From NCBI GenBank assembly GCA_041394985.1, contig JAWLBI010000001.1, positions 3,286,001-3,350,000 on the forward strand: 64,000 bases of DNA, written 5' to 3'. This stretch comes from JAGLON01 sp041394985. GTDB taxonomy: Bacteria > Zixibacteria > MSB-5A5 > GN15 > JAAZOE01. The position numbers and the translations under genes are program-made. The notes beneath the pieces were generated by a model that worked only from the letters and a program-made list of their open reading frames with translations, had not been told where the DNA came from and searched no databases. Of the stretch, positions 1 to 8,255 are shown one piece after another. Positions within the stretch are counted from its first letter, which is position 1, and the number at the start of each line of letters is the position of its first letter.

Positions 1-750
1 AAAATGATCATATTTACCTTTTTCGATCATTTCGAGTTCGATGTTGAATTTCTCTGATTGCATAGAATTGGTAAAATTGTATAAAGAACCGATTGAATAG
101 TCACCTTGTTTTATTACACAATATTCCTGATCATCCAGGTATACTATACGTTCAGAAAAACTGCCAATGACCGAAGCATCAGAGCTAACAAACATTGAGT
201 TGTCACTTTCGCCTAAAAATAGAGGGCTTCCATTTTTGGCAACATAGATAGTTTCAGGATCATATTCGGTGATCATAGCTATCGCAAAAGTCCCTTCGAG
301 TTGCGAGATCGCAAATTTAAAGGCGTCAATTGTATCTGATCCAGAGTTTATAAATTGCTCAATCAGATGAGCAATAACCTCTGAGTCTGTTTCGCTTACG
401 AATTCATGTCCCAATGATTGTAGTTTGCTTTTTAGGGACTGGTAATTCTCAATTAAACCATTGTGAGCAATAGATATTTTACTTTTACAGTCTGTTAAAG
501 GATGCGCATTAGAAATGCATATTGAGCCATGGGTCGCCCATCTAAGATGAAAGAATCCACAATGAGAAACTATGCCCTTACAACTCAATTCTTTTAAAGA
601 ACCAGCCATTTTTTCTATCTCAAGTGCTCCAGTTTGTGATTGCAGTACTAGTCCACAGGAATCATATTTGTGGCCAGAGAATTTCGCCATCCCGGTAAGG
701 ATTAACTCTTTTGCTGGTTCATTTCCGACATAACCAAAAATTGCGCTCAT
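1..750 (-). CDS. GlmS-like class II glutaminase domain protein, catalytic Cys replaced by Ser (3' part outside window)
   Basis: The 250 visible codons form the N-terminal Ntn glutaminase domain of glucosamine-6-phosphate synthase-like proteins, which normally frees ammonia from glutamine. Family landmarks are present: YDSCG (29-33), LRWATHG (69-75), NAHP (81-84), AHNGLIENY (95-103), SETDSEVIAHL (119-129) and SSDASVI. The protein begins MSAIFGYVG where the family has MCGIVGY, so the nucleophile Cys1 is Ser. Substrate-binding Arg70, Asn97 and Asp122 are kept. The ATG at 750-748 is supported by AGGA about 8 nt upstream, and no upstream start restores a Cys. The frame stays open to base 1, so any isomerase domains lie outside the window. 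It may bind glutamine without hydrolysing it, or use free ammonia. It is unlikely to be the housekeeping enzyme. Confidence 0.85.
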   Translation of the reverse strand, partial: MSAIFGYVGNEPAKELILTGMAKFSGHKYDSCGLVLQSQTGALEIEKMAGSLKELSCKGIVSHCGFFHLRWATHGSICISNAHPLTDCKSKISIAHNGLIENYQSLKSKLQSLGHEFVSETDSEVIAHLIEQFINSGSDTIDAFKFAISQLEGTFAIAMITEYDPETIYVAKNGSPLFLGESDNSMFVSSDASVIGSFSERIVYLDDQEYCVIKQGDYSIGSLYNFTNSMQSEKFNIELEMIEKGKYDHF

Positions 751-1032
751 ATCTTTGATCCTAAATTTCCCAAGATTGACATAGTAATAAAGCCGGTTCA
801 AGACTCTCTTAAAATATACATAAATACTACGAAAAATAATAAGAATTATGCGTAAGATTTGATAACATTGATACTCTAGATAGTTGAATATTCTAGTCAA
901 ATGACTTAGAATAGATTCTGAATATACAAATGATACAAGTCCTACAACTCCCCAAAATCTCTTATTCATTCAAATCAAAATAAAAGAGCCTAGCCAACAT
1001 AAACGACTTATGAATTCCAAATAGGCACAATC

Positions 1033-1062
1033 TTTATATCTGTCAACAAGTTAACAAAATCA
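1033..1062 (+). promoter_or_regulatory. TATA-like box about 26 nt upstream of the DUF932 start
   Basis: The 311-base gap 751-1061 holds no gene. TTTATAT at 1033-1039 is centred 26 nt before the ATG at 1062, and no Shine-Dalgarno sequence lies between them. This geometry fits archaeal leaderless transcripts better than a bacterial -10 box. Six other genes on the left arm show the same spacing. Confidence 0.35.
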
Positions 1063-2150
1063 TGGCAGCTAATTTGGATCGGGCTTTTCGAGAATGGATT
1101 AAAAGGCCAGATGATCAAAGATTCGCATCACTTGAAGAATTATATGATTTTACACAAAAACGGAAAGACTATTCATATGAGACAGTAAAATCCCTAGATT
1201 CTATCCACCTCGGGGCAACCGAAAACGGAGAAATTTCACTAAATGGCAATTGTGAACCAGCGAACCTATCGCATTGGGCATTTGGGCAATTATGTTCTCG
1301 ACTTAAGGCTCCAGCTAATTATCTAAGGACTCTCTCCCCAGAAATGGCTAAAGACTGTCTTCAATATGGTCTTCAACATAGTTCAGAGGCTTGCAAGATG
1401 TTAATAAGAAATACTCATACAAACAGTCCAAACGAGTCTAATCGCATCGCCAGCGCCTTTACAGGCCCCTCCTATGGCCGAATCTGGGACTCGCATGTGG
1501 TTGAAAGCCTAATGCGATCAGTTGAAGGTAGTGGCTGGCATATTCCAAGAAATGCCAAATCCTCAGATAACCGCGGACTTTATGCTTCAGATCGAGATAT
1601 GTTCGCATTCATGATTAATGGTGAAAAGCCAATTGAAGTAGAAAATGCAAAGCTTTATCGAGGGTTTTTCTGCTGGAATTCTGAGACTGGTTCAGCAACC
1701 TTTGGCTTAACCACTTTTCTTTATAATTCAATGTGTGACAATCACATCGTTTATGGCGCAGAAAAGATTCAAGATTTAAGAATTATTCATAGAAACCAAG
1801 CTCCAATGCGTTTTTATAGTCAGGCTATTCCAATACTAAATAGATTTGTTGAAAATCAAGGTTTTGGCGAAGAAATAAAATCAACTGTTGCAATGGCAAT
1901 GAAGCAGCCAATAGGTAAAGACTTGGAAGAAACCTTGGACTGGTTTAGGAATAAACCTTTTACAAAAAAGGAAATCACAAGTGCCTGGGAAAATGGCCTA
2001 GCCGCAGGTGAAGATGTAACAACTCGCTGGGGAATGATTCAAGGGCTCACATCCTATGCACAATCAATTCCATATATTGATAAAAAAGTTAATTTAGAGC
2101 GAAGGTCTGGGATGCTTCTGGAAATGAATAATAATGGAAGCAAAATATAA
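1062..2150 (+). CDS. DUF932 family phage/plasmid-type protein
   Basis: A 362-residue protein of the DUF932 (phage/plasmid-like TIGR03299) type, recognised from HWAFGQLCSRLKAPANYLR (residues 72-90), the following helical segment and the central GLYASDRDMFAFMIN region. Members are common on plasmids and integrative elements. Their biochemical role is not settled. There is no signal peptide or membrane segment. The gene stands alone, with no Shine-Dalgarno and a TATA-like box 26 nt upstream. A family assignment is reasonable and a functional one is not. Confidence 0.65.
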   Translation: MAANLDRAFREWIKRPDDQRFASLEELYDFTQKRKDYSYETVKSLDSIHLGATENGEISLNGNCEPANLSHWAFGQLCSRLKAPANYLRTLSPEMAKDCLQYGLQHSSEACKMLIRNTHTNSPNESNRIASAFTGPSYGRIWDSHVVESLMRSVEGSGWHIPRNAKSSDNRGLYASDRDMFAFMINGEKPIEVENAKLYRGFFCWNSETGSATFGLTTFLYNSMCDNHIVYGAEKIQDLRIIHRNQAPMRFYSQAIPILNRFVENQGFGEEIKSTVAMAMKQPIGKDLEETLDWFRNKPFTKKEITSAWENGLAAGEDVTTRWGMIQGLTSYAQSIPYIDKKVNLERRSGMLLEMNNNGSKI

Positions 2151-2268
2151 AAAGAGGACAAGTATAACTAATCATTTGCACAATTTAGGCCATAAATTAT
2201 ATATTTGCTAATCAGCCACCAATTACCAATTGGCGTTTTTTCTGTATAGGCAAGTAAAAGGAAATATA

Positions 2269-3252
2269 ATGAGGTTGGATGTTTTTCAAGATTCGCTTCA
2301 AGCACTAAGTCCTATGGACTTTGAAAAATTCGTCGGGGATGTTATAAGAGGATCTGGTCGTTTCAAAGATGTGCGAATCCATGGCGGTCCAATTGATCAG
2401 GGCATAGATATTGAGGCAATTGAAATCGATCCCATGTTGGGAAAACCCCGAAGATGGATTTTTCAAGTAAAGAAAACTCGTGTTGCCGGAGTTGATGTTG
2501 CCGGCTATATGTATGCAATACTAAGAATAGTAGAAAGTCAAGAGCCTACGCAGGTTGTTTTAGTTGTAGCTGGTAGTGTAACACAGAGAGCCAAAGGCAT
2601 TCTTGAAAGAATGGGCGTTGAGGCTTGGGATTCGGCGAAATTGGCTGAATTGGCAACTCCAGAATTGTTAAAGGATTGGTTTGGTATTGAGTCAAATACC
2701 TTAGCGGTAGATGATTCCGCAAAACAAAAGGTAAAAGCATTTAAAGCATCAATTCTTGCTACAACAGCAGGCAAAGGTTTCTGGTCCGCATATCAACGAC
2801 TTATTGCTGACCTATTAGAATTTCTTTTCTGTCCTCCCTTGGAACTTCCGCGATATGAATTATTAGACGCTGATAAAAGAAACAGACGAGATATCCTTTT
2901 TGCGAATTCAACAAGCAAAGGTTTTTGGGCTCAAATAAGAAACGATTATTTGGCACATTATATCGTAGTCGATGCAAAAAATTATTCAAAGCCAGTTACC
3001 AAAAACGCGGTATTAGATATAGCTCACTACCTGAAACCATATGGTTGTGGAATGTTTGCACTATTAGTATCTCGTCGAGCTCCTGGCAACGCCGCTTCAC
3101 ATGCTACTCGCGAACAATGGATCGGTGCAAATAAGATGATAGTCCATATAAATGACGACATATTAATAGAAATGCTTGAAGTGCGAGAAAATGGCGGCGA
3201 ACCAAACGAAGTGATTCGGAGACAAATCGATGATTTCCGTATGTCATTATAG
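2269..3252 (+). CDS. Mrr-like protein with two PD-(D/E)XK nuclease-like domains
   Basis: Predicted restriction-endonuclease-like protein of 327 residues. The N-terminal domain (about 8-140) has the Mrr layout: LSPMDFEKFVGDVIRG, then GIDIEA with Asp47 and FQVKK with Gln66-x-Lys68, the QxK variant of the catalytic triad. A second domain (about 170-327) repeats the theme with RRDILF (Asp208) and VVDAKNYSKPV (Asp235-x-Lys237), followed by a helix and a strand typical of the fold. The ATG at 2269 is preferred over a longer frame from 2230 because AAAGGA precedes it. The gene is monocistronic, without a methylase or HsdS partner beside it. It probably acts on modified or foreign DNA, but specificity cannot be read from the sequence. 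Confidence 0.7.
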   Translation: MRLDVFQDSLQALSPMDFEKFVGDVIRGSGRFKDVRIHGGPIDQGIDIEAIEIDPMLGKPRRWIFQVKKTRVAGVDVAGYMYAILRIVESQEPTQVVLVVAGSVTQRAKGILERMGVEAWDSAKLAELATPELLKDWFGIESNTLAVDDSAKQKVKAFKASILATTAGKGFWSAYQRLIADLLEFLFCPPLELPRYELLDADKRNRRDILFANSTSKGFWAQIRNDYLAHYIVVDAKNYSKPVTKNAVLDIAHYLKPYGCGMFALLVSRRAPGNAASHATREQWIGANKMIVHINDDILIEMLEVRENGGEPNEVIRRQIDDFRMSL

Positions 3253-3295
3253 TGATATTTAAATGCATACCATTTTTATATTATTTTCATTTTAA

Positions 3296-3733
3296 TTATT
3301 TCCTCCTCCCCTTTCCAGTGACTTTCCCCTTCTTTTTTGCTTTCCCGGCAATATCTTTAAGCGTGATTTTTGCAAGCTCATTTTTCATCGCATCCTGCGC
3401 CTTTCCAATTGCCTGCAAAGTCAAATCGTCAACTCCTTCAGGAGGCTGACTTTGTTCAACTAAATAATCATAGAAAAAGATATTATTTTGCATGCTTTCG
3501 ATGATTTGTAATAGTGTGATTTTCTCAGGCGGCTCAGCTAGCCGCACACCGCCTCCGTACCCTCTGGTTGATCTAACCATTCCATAATTTGATAGTGAGC
3601 TAAGAATCTGTGGCAAAAACTTGCCCGGAATTTTCACTTCTTCTGAAATTGTCTGTGCTGTTGAAGAATAATCTTCACTTTTGGCAAGCTCGATTAATGC
3701 CCCAATTGCATAGAGGGTTCTATTGTTAATCAC
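3296..3733 (-). CDS. Rrf2 family transcriptional regulator lacking the cluster cysteines
   Basis: A 145-residue Rrf2/IscR-type winged-helix regulator: N-terminal Ala-Ile-Gly-Ala-Leu helix, the recognition helix near IPGKFLPQILSSLSNYGMV, and the diagnostic wing RSTRGYGGGVRLA (about 54-66) followed by ITLLQIIESM. Members that sense Fe-S status or NO carry three conserved Cys after this point. This protein has no Cys at all, so it cannot bind a cluster in the usual way. The tail is very basic (KAKKKGKVTGKGRRK). The start is GTG at 3733, with AAGGAG 8 nt upstream. It is convergent with the nuclease gene, and its targets are not evident. Confidence 0.8.
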   Translation of the reverse strand: MINNRTLYAIGALIELAKSEDYSSTAQTISEEVKIPGKFLPQILSSLSNYGMVRSTRGYGGGVRLAEPPEKITLLQIIESMQNNIFFYDYLVEQSQPPEGVDDLTLQAIGKAQDAMKNELAKITLKDIAGKAKKKGKVTGKGRRK

Positions 3734-3900
3734 TTTCTGGACTCCTTACTTCGGGTTTTTCATAAATTTTTGCAAAATGCACTCTATAACAAAATAGGCA
3801 TAAAGTATTTAAATTCAACAGAAATTTATATTTACTAGCCGCCAATATGCTAACGATACAACTAAAAGCCTGGGTGAAAAAAATACCGCCTTTACTTGAT

Positions 3901-4524
3901 TTATTCCGGATAGTACTTATTTAGGCATTCAGGGCAGATTCCATGCGAGAAGTGGGCCTTTGTTCGATCTTCAATGTACTTTTCCACATTTACCCAGTTT
4001 TTCTGAGTATCAGGATCTGTTCCTTCTAGGCGTATTTTTTTGCAAAACGCACACACAGGCAATAATCCTTCTAATGTAGAAATATGGTCAATTGCATCTT
4101 TGAGCTCTGCAATCTTATTTTTTAAAAGGTTTTCATTTGTTTCAAGAGAAACAACCATTGAGTTAAATGCATTTGAAAAGTCGCCCATAAAATCTACTCG
4201 TTGTGTATAATCACCTTTAGCAACTTCAGCAGCCTGCCATGTCAGATGCAATAAACTTGAATGTAGGGCCTTAAACGGAGAAGCCAAATAGTTATCAGAA
4301 CTAATTTGAATGTGTTTAAGATTTCCTTGAGATAACGGTATAATACATTCCTTAATCTCTTTAATAAAAACAACTAATTGGTTTATACAATCCCTTAATT
4401 CATTTAGAAGTGGATTGGACTTTTCGTCCAACTCTACTTGTTTAGGGATTTTTCCAACAAGAAGATCATTAATATTTCGGATAAGTTCCGCAATTAATAT
4501 TTCTTCATTATTCTTTTCTAACAT
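3901..4524 (-). CDS. HAMP-like sensor protein with C-terminal treble-clef Cys motif
   Basis: A 207-residue soluble protein. The middle (about 80-140) looks like a HAMP or coiled-coil linker (LLHLTWQAAEVAKGDYTQRV, FMGDFSNAFNSMV). The C-terminus carries LLPVCAFCKKIR, then HFSHGICPECLNKYYP. This zinc-binding module is common after PAS or HAMP regions in environmental signalling proteins and resembles the ends of PAS/receiver proteins. There is no membrane segment and no output domain. The ATG at 4524 overlaps the end of the V4R gene by 17 bases, which fits translational coupling; a GTG at 4548 would lengthen it slightly. It probably signals together with the V4R protein. Confidence 0.65.
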   Translation of the reverse strand: MLEKNNEEILIAELIRNINDLLVGKIPKQVELDEKSNPLLNELRDCINQLVVFIKEIKECIIPLSQGNLKHIQISSDNYLASPFKALHSSLLHLTWQAAEVAKGDYTQRVDFMGDFSNAFNSMVVSLETNENLLKNKIAELKDAIDHISTLEGLLPVCAFCKKIRLEGTDPDTQKNWVNVEKYIEDRTKAHFSHGICPECLNKYYPE

Positions 4525-5026
4525 CAAATCGACATACCCTATCACCACTTGCCCAACAGTCTATTTCTTTGGCATTAAAAATTCCACCTGTATACTCTTC
4601 CATGACTCCAGAAATAAATCCTTCATCATATTGGCATACTGTCTTATTTTCAAATGGCAGACCAGAGCAATCTAGATCTTCAGCGACTGTTAAGACAAAA
4701 TGCATTTCGTCTTGATCCGCTGATTCTACTCGTAGTATTCCAATAGAATTATCCTTTAGGGTCTTTTGTAGATTGGATAAAAATCCTTCTAATGGCAAGC
4801 TCTTATTAAGTAAATTTCGGCAAAAATGAATCCCTGCCAACCGTCCTCCTCGAATAAATATCTCATTGGCTTTATCGCTACCAAATTCATCGACTAGTAC
4901 ATTTTTAAGCGTGTACTGCAATAGACGATATACAAGAACAGGCACATTTTGCCCCAGATTAGGGCGACCAAAATTAACATCTCCTAAGTCAGACCATCTG
5001 AACATATCTGTTCCTTCATTTGACAT
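4508..5026 (-). CDS. V4R (4-vinyl reductase-like) sensory domain protein
   Basis: A 172-residue protein made largely of one V4R domain, a small-molecule-binding fold found in regulators and chlorophyll biosynthesis. The C-terminal signature runs VCQYDEGFISGVMEEYTGG followed by AKEIDCWASGDRVCRF, with the conserved Cys and Asp/Trp residues kept. The ATG at 5026 is chosen because GAAGG lies 7 nt upstream; a TTG at 5059 and an ATG at 5050 are longer options. It is first in a two-gene unit with the HAMP-like protein. The ligand is unknown; hydrocarbons and aromatics are typical of regulators with this domain. Confidence 0.75.
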   Translation of the reverse strand: MSNEGTDMFRWSDLGDVNFGRPNLGQNVPVLVYRLLQYTLKNVLVDEFGSDKANEIFIRGGRLAGIHFCRNLLNKSLPLEGFLSNLQKTLKDNSIGILRVESADQDEMHFVLTVAEDLDCSGLPFENKTVCQYDEGFISGVMEEYTGGIFNAKEIDCWASGDRVCRFDVRKE

Positions 5027-5294
5027 ATTATTGCCTTCGCCCCTTTTCATGTTATTCAAAGCAATCGATACTACTTAATACTTTCGGCAATAGCAGGCAA
5101 TAAATTACGTGTAATTTTGCGCATTTAAGTCAATGTTTGTACATATATTTGTTGATCAATACCTTAAAGCGCCAAAAAGAGCCATGCCAAATTCATAAAT
5201 AGCGATCTAAAGGTTATAATAAATTCAAATGTGCCGATATTTTGCATGTCTAGTAATTCTAATAAAACTCTACAAATTACAAGGATAGAAAAAA

Positions 5295-5696
5295 ATGATT
5301 CTTATAAAATGGGATCGTACATTAAGTGTTAATATTCCTCAAATAGATCTTCAACATGAAGAACTAATCAGTTTGGTAAATAAGTTATACGTTGTATTTG
5401 AGGCTGCTGAAAACCATGCCCTTTTTTCAAAACTCTTAAGAAAAATACTGAATAAATTAGAAGAGCATTTTGAACTCGAAAAAATCCTCCTATATAATCA
5501 GGGGTATAAAAGGTTAAAGGCACAAACTTGGATAAACAAAAAGCTGGCTGATAATTTTAATGCACTTCTATTAGCTGTTGAAAATGGTAGTAAGGCAATT
5601 GATAGGGAATTAATGGATTATGTTTCTGGCCGGGTATTAGAGCATATAAGATTAGATGTGACTAAATACTCATTTGAATTAAAAGAAAGTTGTTGA
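5295..5696 (+). CDS. Bacteriohemerythrin-like protein missing two His ligands (copy 1)
   Basis: A 133-residue single-domain hemerythrin relative, the four-helix bundle that binds O2 at a di-iron site. Retained ligands: His21 (DLQHEEL), His58 and Glu62 (HFELE), His117 and Asp121 (HIRLD). The third helix, normally HxxxH, reads AQTWIN, putting Gln77 and Asn81 where the two His should be. At most five of seven ligands remain, so a normal O2-binding diferric centre is doubtful. Start: ATG at 5295 with AAGGA upstream. The gene at 6537 shows the same loss at identical residue numbers. Confidence 0.8.
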   Translation: MILIKWDRTLSVNIPQIDLQHEELISLVNKLYVVFEAAENHALFSKLLRKILNKLEEHFELEKILLYNQGYKRLKAQTWINKKLADNFNALLLAVENGSKAIDRELMDYVSGRVLEHIRLDVTKYSFELKESC

Positions 5697-5744
5697 TAAT
5701 ATATTAAAACATTTCGTAAATAGTATTAAATAGGAAAAGCAGTA

Positions 5745-5822
5745 CGGGCCCCTGACTTCTAGATTTTACCTTCCTATATATGACCCATTTTCCGTGCATA
5801 ATAATAGTTAACCAGGGGCCCG
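5745..5822. repeat. Perfect 10-bp inverted repeat with 58-base spacer between convergent genes
   Basis: CGGGCCCCTG at 5745-5754 is repeated as CAGGGGCCCG at 5813-5822. It lies between the end of the first hemerythrin gene and the end of the minus-strand STAS-like gene. The arms stand out as GC-rich in AT-rich surroundings. A role as a bidirectional terminator or a mobile-element remnant is possible. No T-tract follows on either side. Confidence 0.5.
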
Positions 5823-5918
5823 AAATATTAACTATAACGTATTTTATTATTGGGTGAGTGATCAGCAAGACCATTGCGAATTTTTCCAGGGATAGGCTAG
5901 CTCGATAGATAAGAATGA

Positions 5919-6281
5919 CTAGCCATCAATGATCCAACCGACAGCTTCTTCCATATTACTAAATAGTTTTGCATTAATTCCCTGATTTTGGGAAGTAGTG
6001 ACAAAAAAGAGAAGATTTTTATAAAACATCTCTTTTGGAAAAACTAATGCCATTTTACGTGTAAAAGAATGTTTCGCTAATAGTTTTGCATAGCTATGGC
6101 AATCAAAGACTGATCCACATTTTTCAATTACTTTTTCGCAATGTACTATAATATCTAGTTCATTTTCTTCAGAATTTCCAACTAATTGAGGAATATACTC
6201 CCTAATCTTATTCGGGTTTATTTCATGCCCAAAAATATTTCAATATAAATAGTCCTTGCGTTTTAATATTGCAATATCCAC
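5919..6281 (-). pseudogene. STAS/SpoIIAA-like protein gene interrupted by an in-frame UGA
   Basis: A 120-codon frame from GTG 6281, with AGGGGAG 8 nt upstream, to TAG 5919. It reads through a single TGA at 6242-6240 (codon 14). The remainder ends KMALVFPKEMFYKNLL and then NQGINAKLFSNMEEAVGWI, the typical tail of SpoIIAA/STAS-like small proteins. The residues around the stop (KDYLY, stop, NIFGHE) fit a Trp codon changed from TGG to TGA. Alternatives are a sequencing error or a rare recoding event; nothing here suggests selenocysteine. It sits between the two hemerythrin-like genes on the opposite strand. Confidence 0.6.
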
Positions 6282-6536
6282 TAACTTGACTCCCCTATTC
6301 TCGGACATGGCCAAAAGATCGCAATTCATGAACAAGGCGATTTACGATTCATCCATTATTCATTTTAATGTTTTTCACAAAACCCCATTTTTAATTTATG
6401 CTCAGCGCTATTTCTATTGAGAAGCGTTCCAAAAGCCCACTTATATTTACTATCGGTTTTTTCGGGGATTTTATCATTCTGCTATTATAAAAATCTAAGC
6501 TTCACCGATAATATTCTTTAGGGGGAGCAAAAGATA

Positions 6537-6968
6537 ATGTCCTTAATCACCTGGAAAAAAAGCCTTGTATTAGATATCGACGATATAGATAGACAGCACA
6601 AAGATTTGGCAATGACAATAAACAAAATATTTATGGCCAATGATTTAGGCAAAAGTGACTCCACATGCTTAAGACTGCTCAAAGAATTTCAATCCCAAAT
6701 AAAAAGTCATTTTGAATTTGAAAATGAATATGTTAAAAATCTTGAGTTTGAGAGCATTAATGCCCAAGTAAATATATACAATGAGTTTTTGGAGAAGTTG
6801 GCTAGATTAATTAGTACATATACTACTTGCGAGGATGTAGTAAGAAGAAACCTAGTTTTATTTTTGGCCAATTGGCTGACAGAACATATAAAAATTGACA
6901 AAGTGAAATTTAACATTGCCAGGAAAAAACAAATTACAATAACAAATAGAAAAGGGGGCGCGTTATAG
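6537..6968 (+). CDS. Bacteriohemerythrin-like protein missing two His ligands (copy 2)
   Basis: A 143-residue paralogue of the protein at 5295. Ligands kept: His21 (DRQHKDL), His58 and Glu62 (HFEFE), His117 and Asp121 (HIKID). The HxxxH positions are Gln77 (INAQV) and Tyr81. Both copies therefore have AQ at the first missing His and diverge at the second. The tail is basic. GGGGGAG lies upstream of the ATG, and a hairpin terminator follows at 7050. Conservation of fold and register argues that the loss is old and that both proteins still do something, perhaps with one iron or none. Confidence 0.8.
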   Translation: MSLITWKKSLVLDIDDIDRQHKDLAMTINKIFMANDLGKSDSTCLRLLKEFQSQIKSHFEFENEYVKNLEFESINAQVNIYNEFLEKLARLISTYTTCEDVVRRNLVLFLANWLTEHIKIDKVKFNIARKKQITITNRKGGAL

Positions 6969-7049
6969 TATGGATATCTGGTACTTTATAGGAATAAGCT
7001 AAAAAACACCCCTTTCACTGGATGCCAGATGTCCAGCCAGTGCGTAACA

Positions 7050-7085
7050 GGGCCAGTAGTATTTGTATTACTGGCCCATATTTTA
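7050..7085 (+). terminator. Rho-independent terminator after the second hemerythrin-like gene
   Basis: GGGCCAGTA (7050-7058) pairs perfectly with TACTGGCCC (7069-7077) around a 10-base loop, followed by ATATTTTA. It lies 81 bases past the stop at 6968. The rest of the 6969-7263 gap shows no gene. Confidence 0.75.
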
Positions 7086-7263
7086 TGGCCAATGAGTTTT
7101 CGATAGTTTAGTAATTCTATAGCGTCTAAATATGTGATAATCCCTAATTTCTGTACTTGTTGATTACCTCTATGACCTCTACGGATCCAAAACGCTTATT
7201 ATCACTTCGCATTCACCTATAATTAGGCACAATGCTTTAATAATTACGCATTCATGTATAAAA

Positions 7264-8019
7264 ATGATAATTGGTGAGCCGCAAGGCTATTTAGATTCAC
7301 TTGACAATCAAAGCCGCAATACAATACTCGAACGAGTTGGTGGTTTTGACAGTTTTCTAGGCCCCAATGACACATTTCAATTTTCATGTAAAAAACATGG
7401 GGATTGCTGTACAAATAGAGAAACAAATCCAATCCTTTGCACTCCATATGACGCATTCAAATTACAAACTCATCTTGGAGTTAATTCAGGAGAATTTAAG
7501 AAATACTTCGCTGATTTAGTACTAGCATCTGACCCAGAGTTTCCTGTTATGCTTGTTAGCTCTCCCAAACTCAATGAACACTTTGATCAATGCGTTTTTC
7601 TAGACAATAACAATTGCAGAGTTTATGAAGCGCGTCCTCTTGTCTGCCGGCTTTACCCTTTGGGGCGAATCCTTGACAATGATATGACATCGTATTTTTT
7701 TAAGGTTGATACAGATAAGCATTGTGGCCTGGGAAAAGGCCCTTCCTACACAATTGACGAATGGATAAAGAAGACAAACTCAAAATCATATTTAGACTGG
7801 AGTGAGAAATTCTACAAACTATTAATGGAAATCGACCTTTCAAAATACCAAGGTATGCCAGACAAATTCAAATCTACTCTCGCTACACTTCTTTATGATA
7901 GCACAATAAAAGATCGCATTGCATTAAACAGAAAACTCAAAAATAAAGAACAGAATACAGGTCCGCATTTTAATTTAGAGGCCACAAGACTATTTATTGA
8001 AAAATATCTTATCAGCTGA
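7264..8019 (+). CDS. YkgJ-type cysteine-cluster (zinc/iron-chelating domain) protein
   Basis: A 251-residue protein of the YkgJ (UPF0153) family, which coordinates a metal or cluster through conserved Cys. Visible motifs: FSCKKHGDCC (40-49), a loop with ILCTPYDAFKL, then DQCVFLDNNNCRVYEARPLVCRLYPLG. The family core CxxCxxCC here reads Cys42-x2-His45-x2-Cys48-Cys49, so one ligand is His. The C-terminal 90 residues are an unassigned helical extension. No Shine-Dalgarno precedes the ATG; a TATA-like TTTAATAA lies about 25 nt upstream. Some relatives act in flagellin or lysine methylation, but no such link is visible here. Confidence 0.75.
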   Translation: MIIGEPQGYLDSLDNQSRNTILERVGGFDSFLGPNDTFQFSCKKHGDCCTNRETNPILCTPYDAFKLQTHLGVNSGEFKKYFADLVLASDPEFPVMLVSSPKLNEHFDQCVFLDNNNCRVYEARPLVCRLYPLGRILDNDMTSYFFKVDTDKHCGLGKGPSYTIDEWIKKTNSKSYLDWSEKFYKLLMEIDLSKYQGMPDKFKSTLATLLYDSTIKDRIALNRKLKNKEQNTGPHFNLEATRLFIEKYLIS

Positions 8020-8255
8020 TCGCACTGTCGGAATTATGGACAGTTCAATATATTATACTAATCGCATGCGCTGCAATAACGTGCGATAGATTATCGATAA
8101 ATCTCATAAACATACTATTAAGAATACTTAACAATTATAGCCATATAAATTCGTAATGCGATCCATAAGTCATTGATAATCAATAATAATTATTATCGGC
8201 AACATATTTGCTTCGCATACTTGTATTACTTACTTTCTCTGGAGGGCAAAATCAA

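Noticed and set aside
5745..5822. Inverted repeat as an insertion-sequence end pair
   Set aside because: The arms are only 58 bases apart with no transposase or target duplication.
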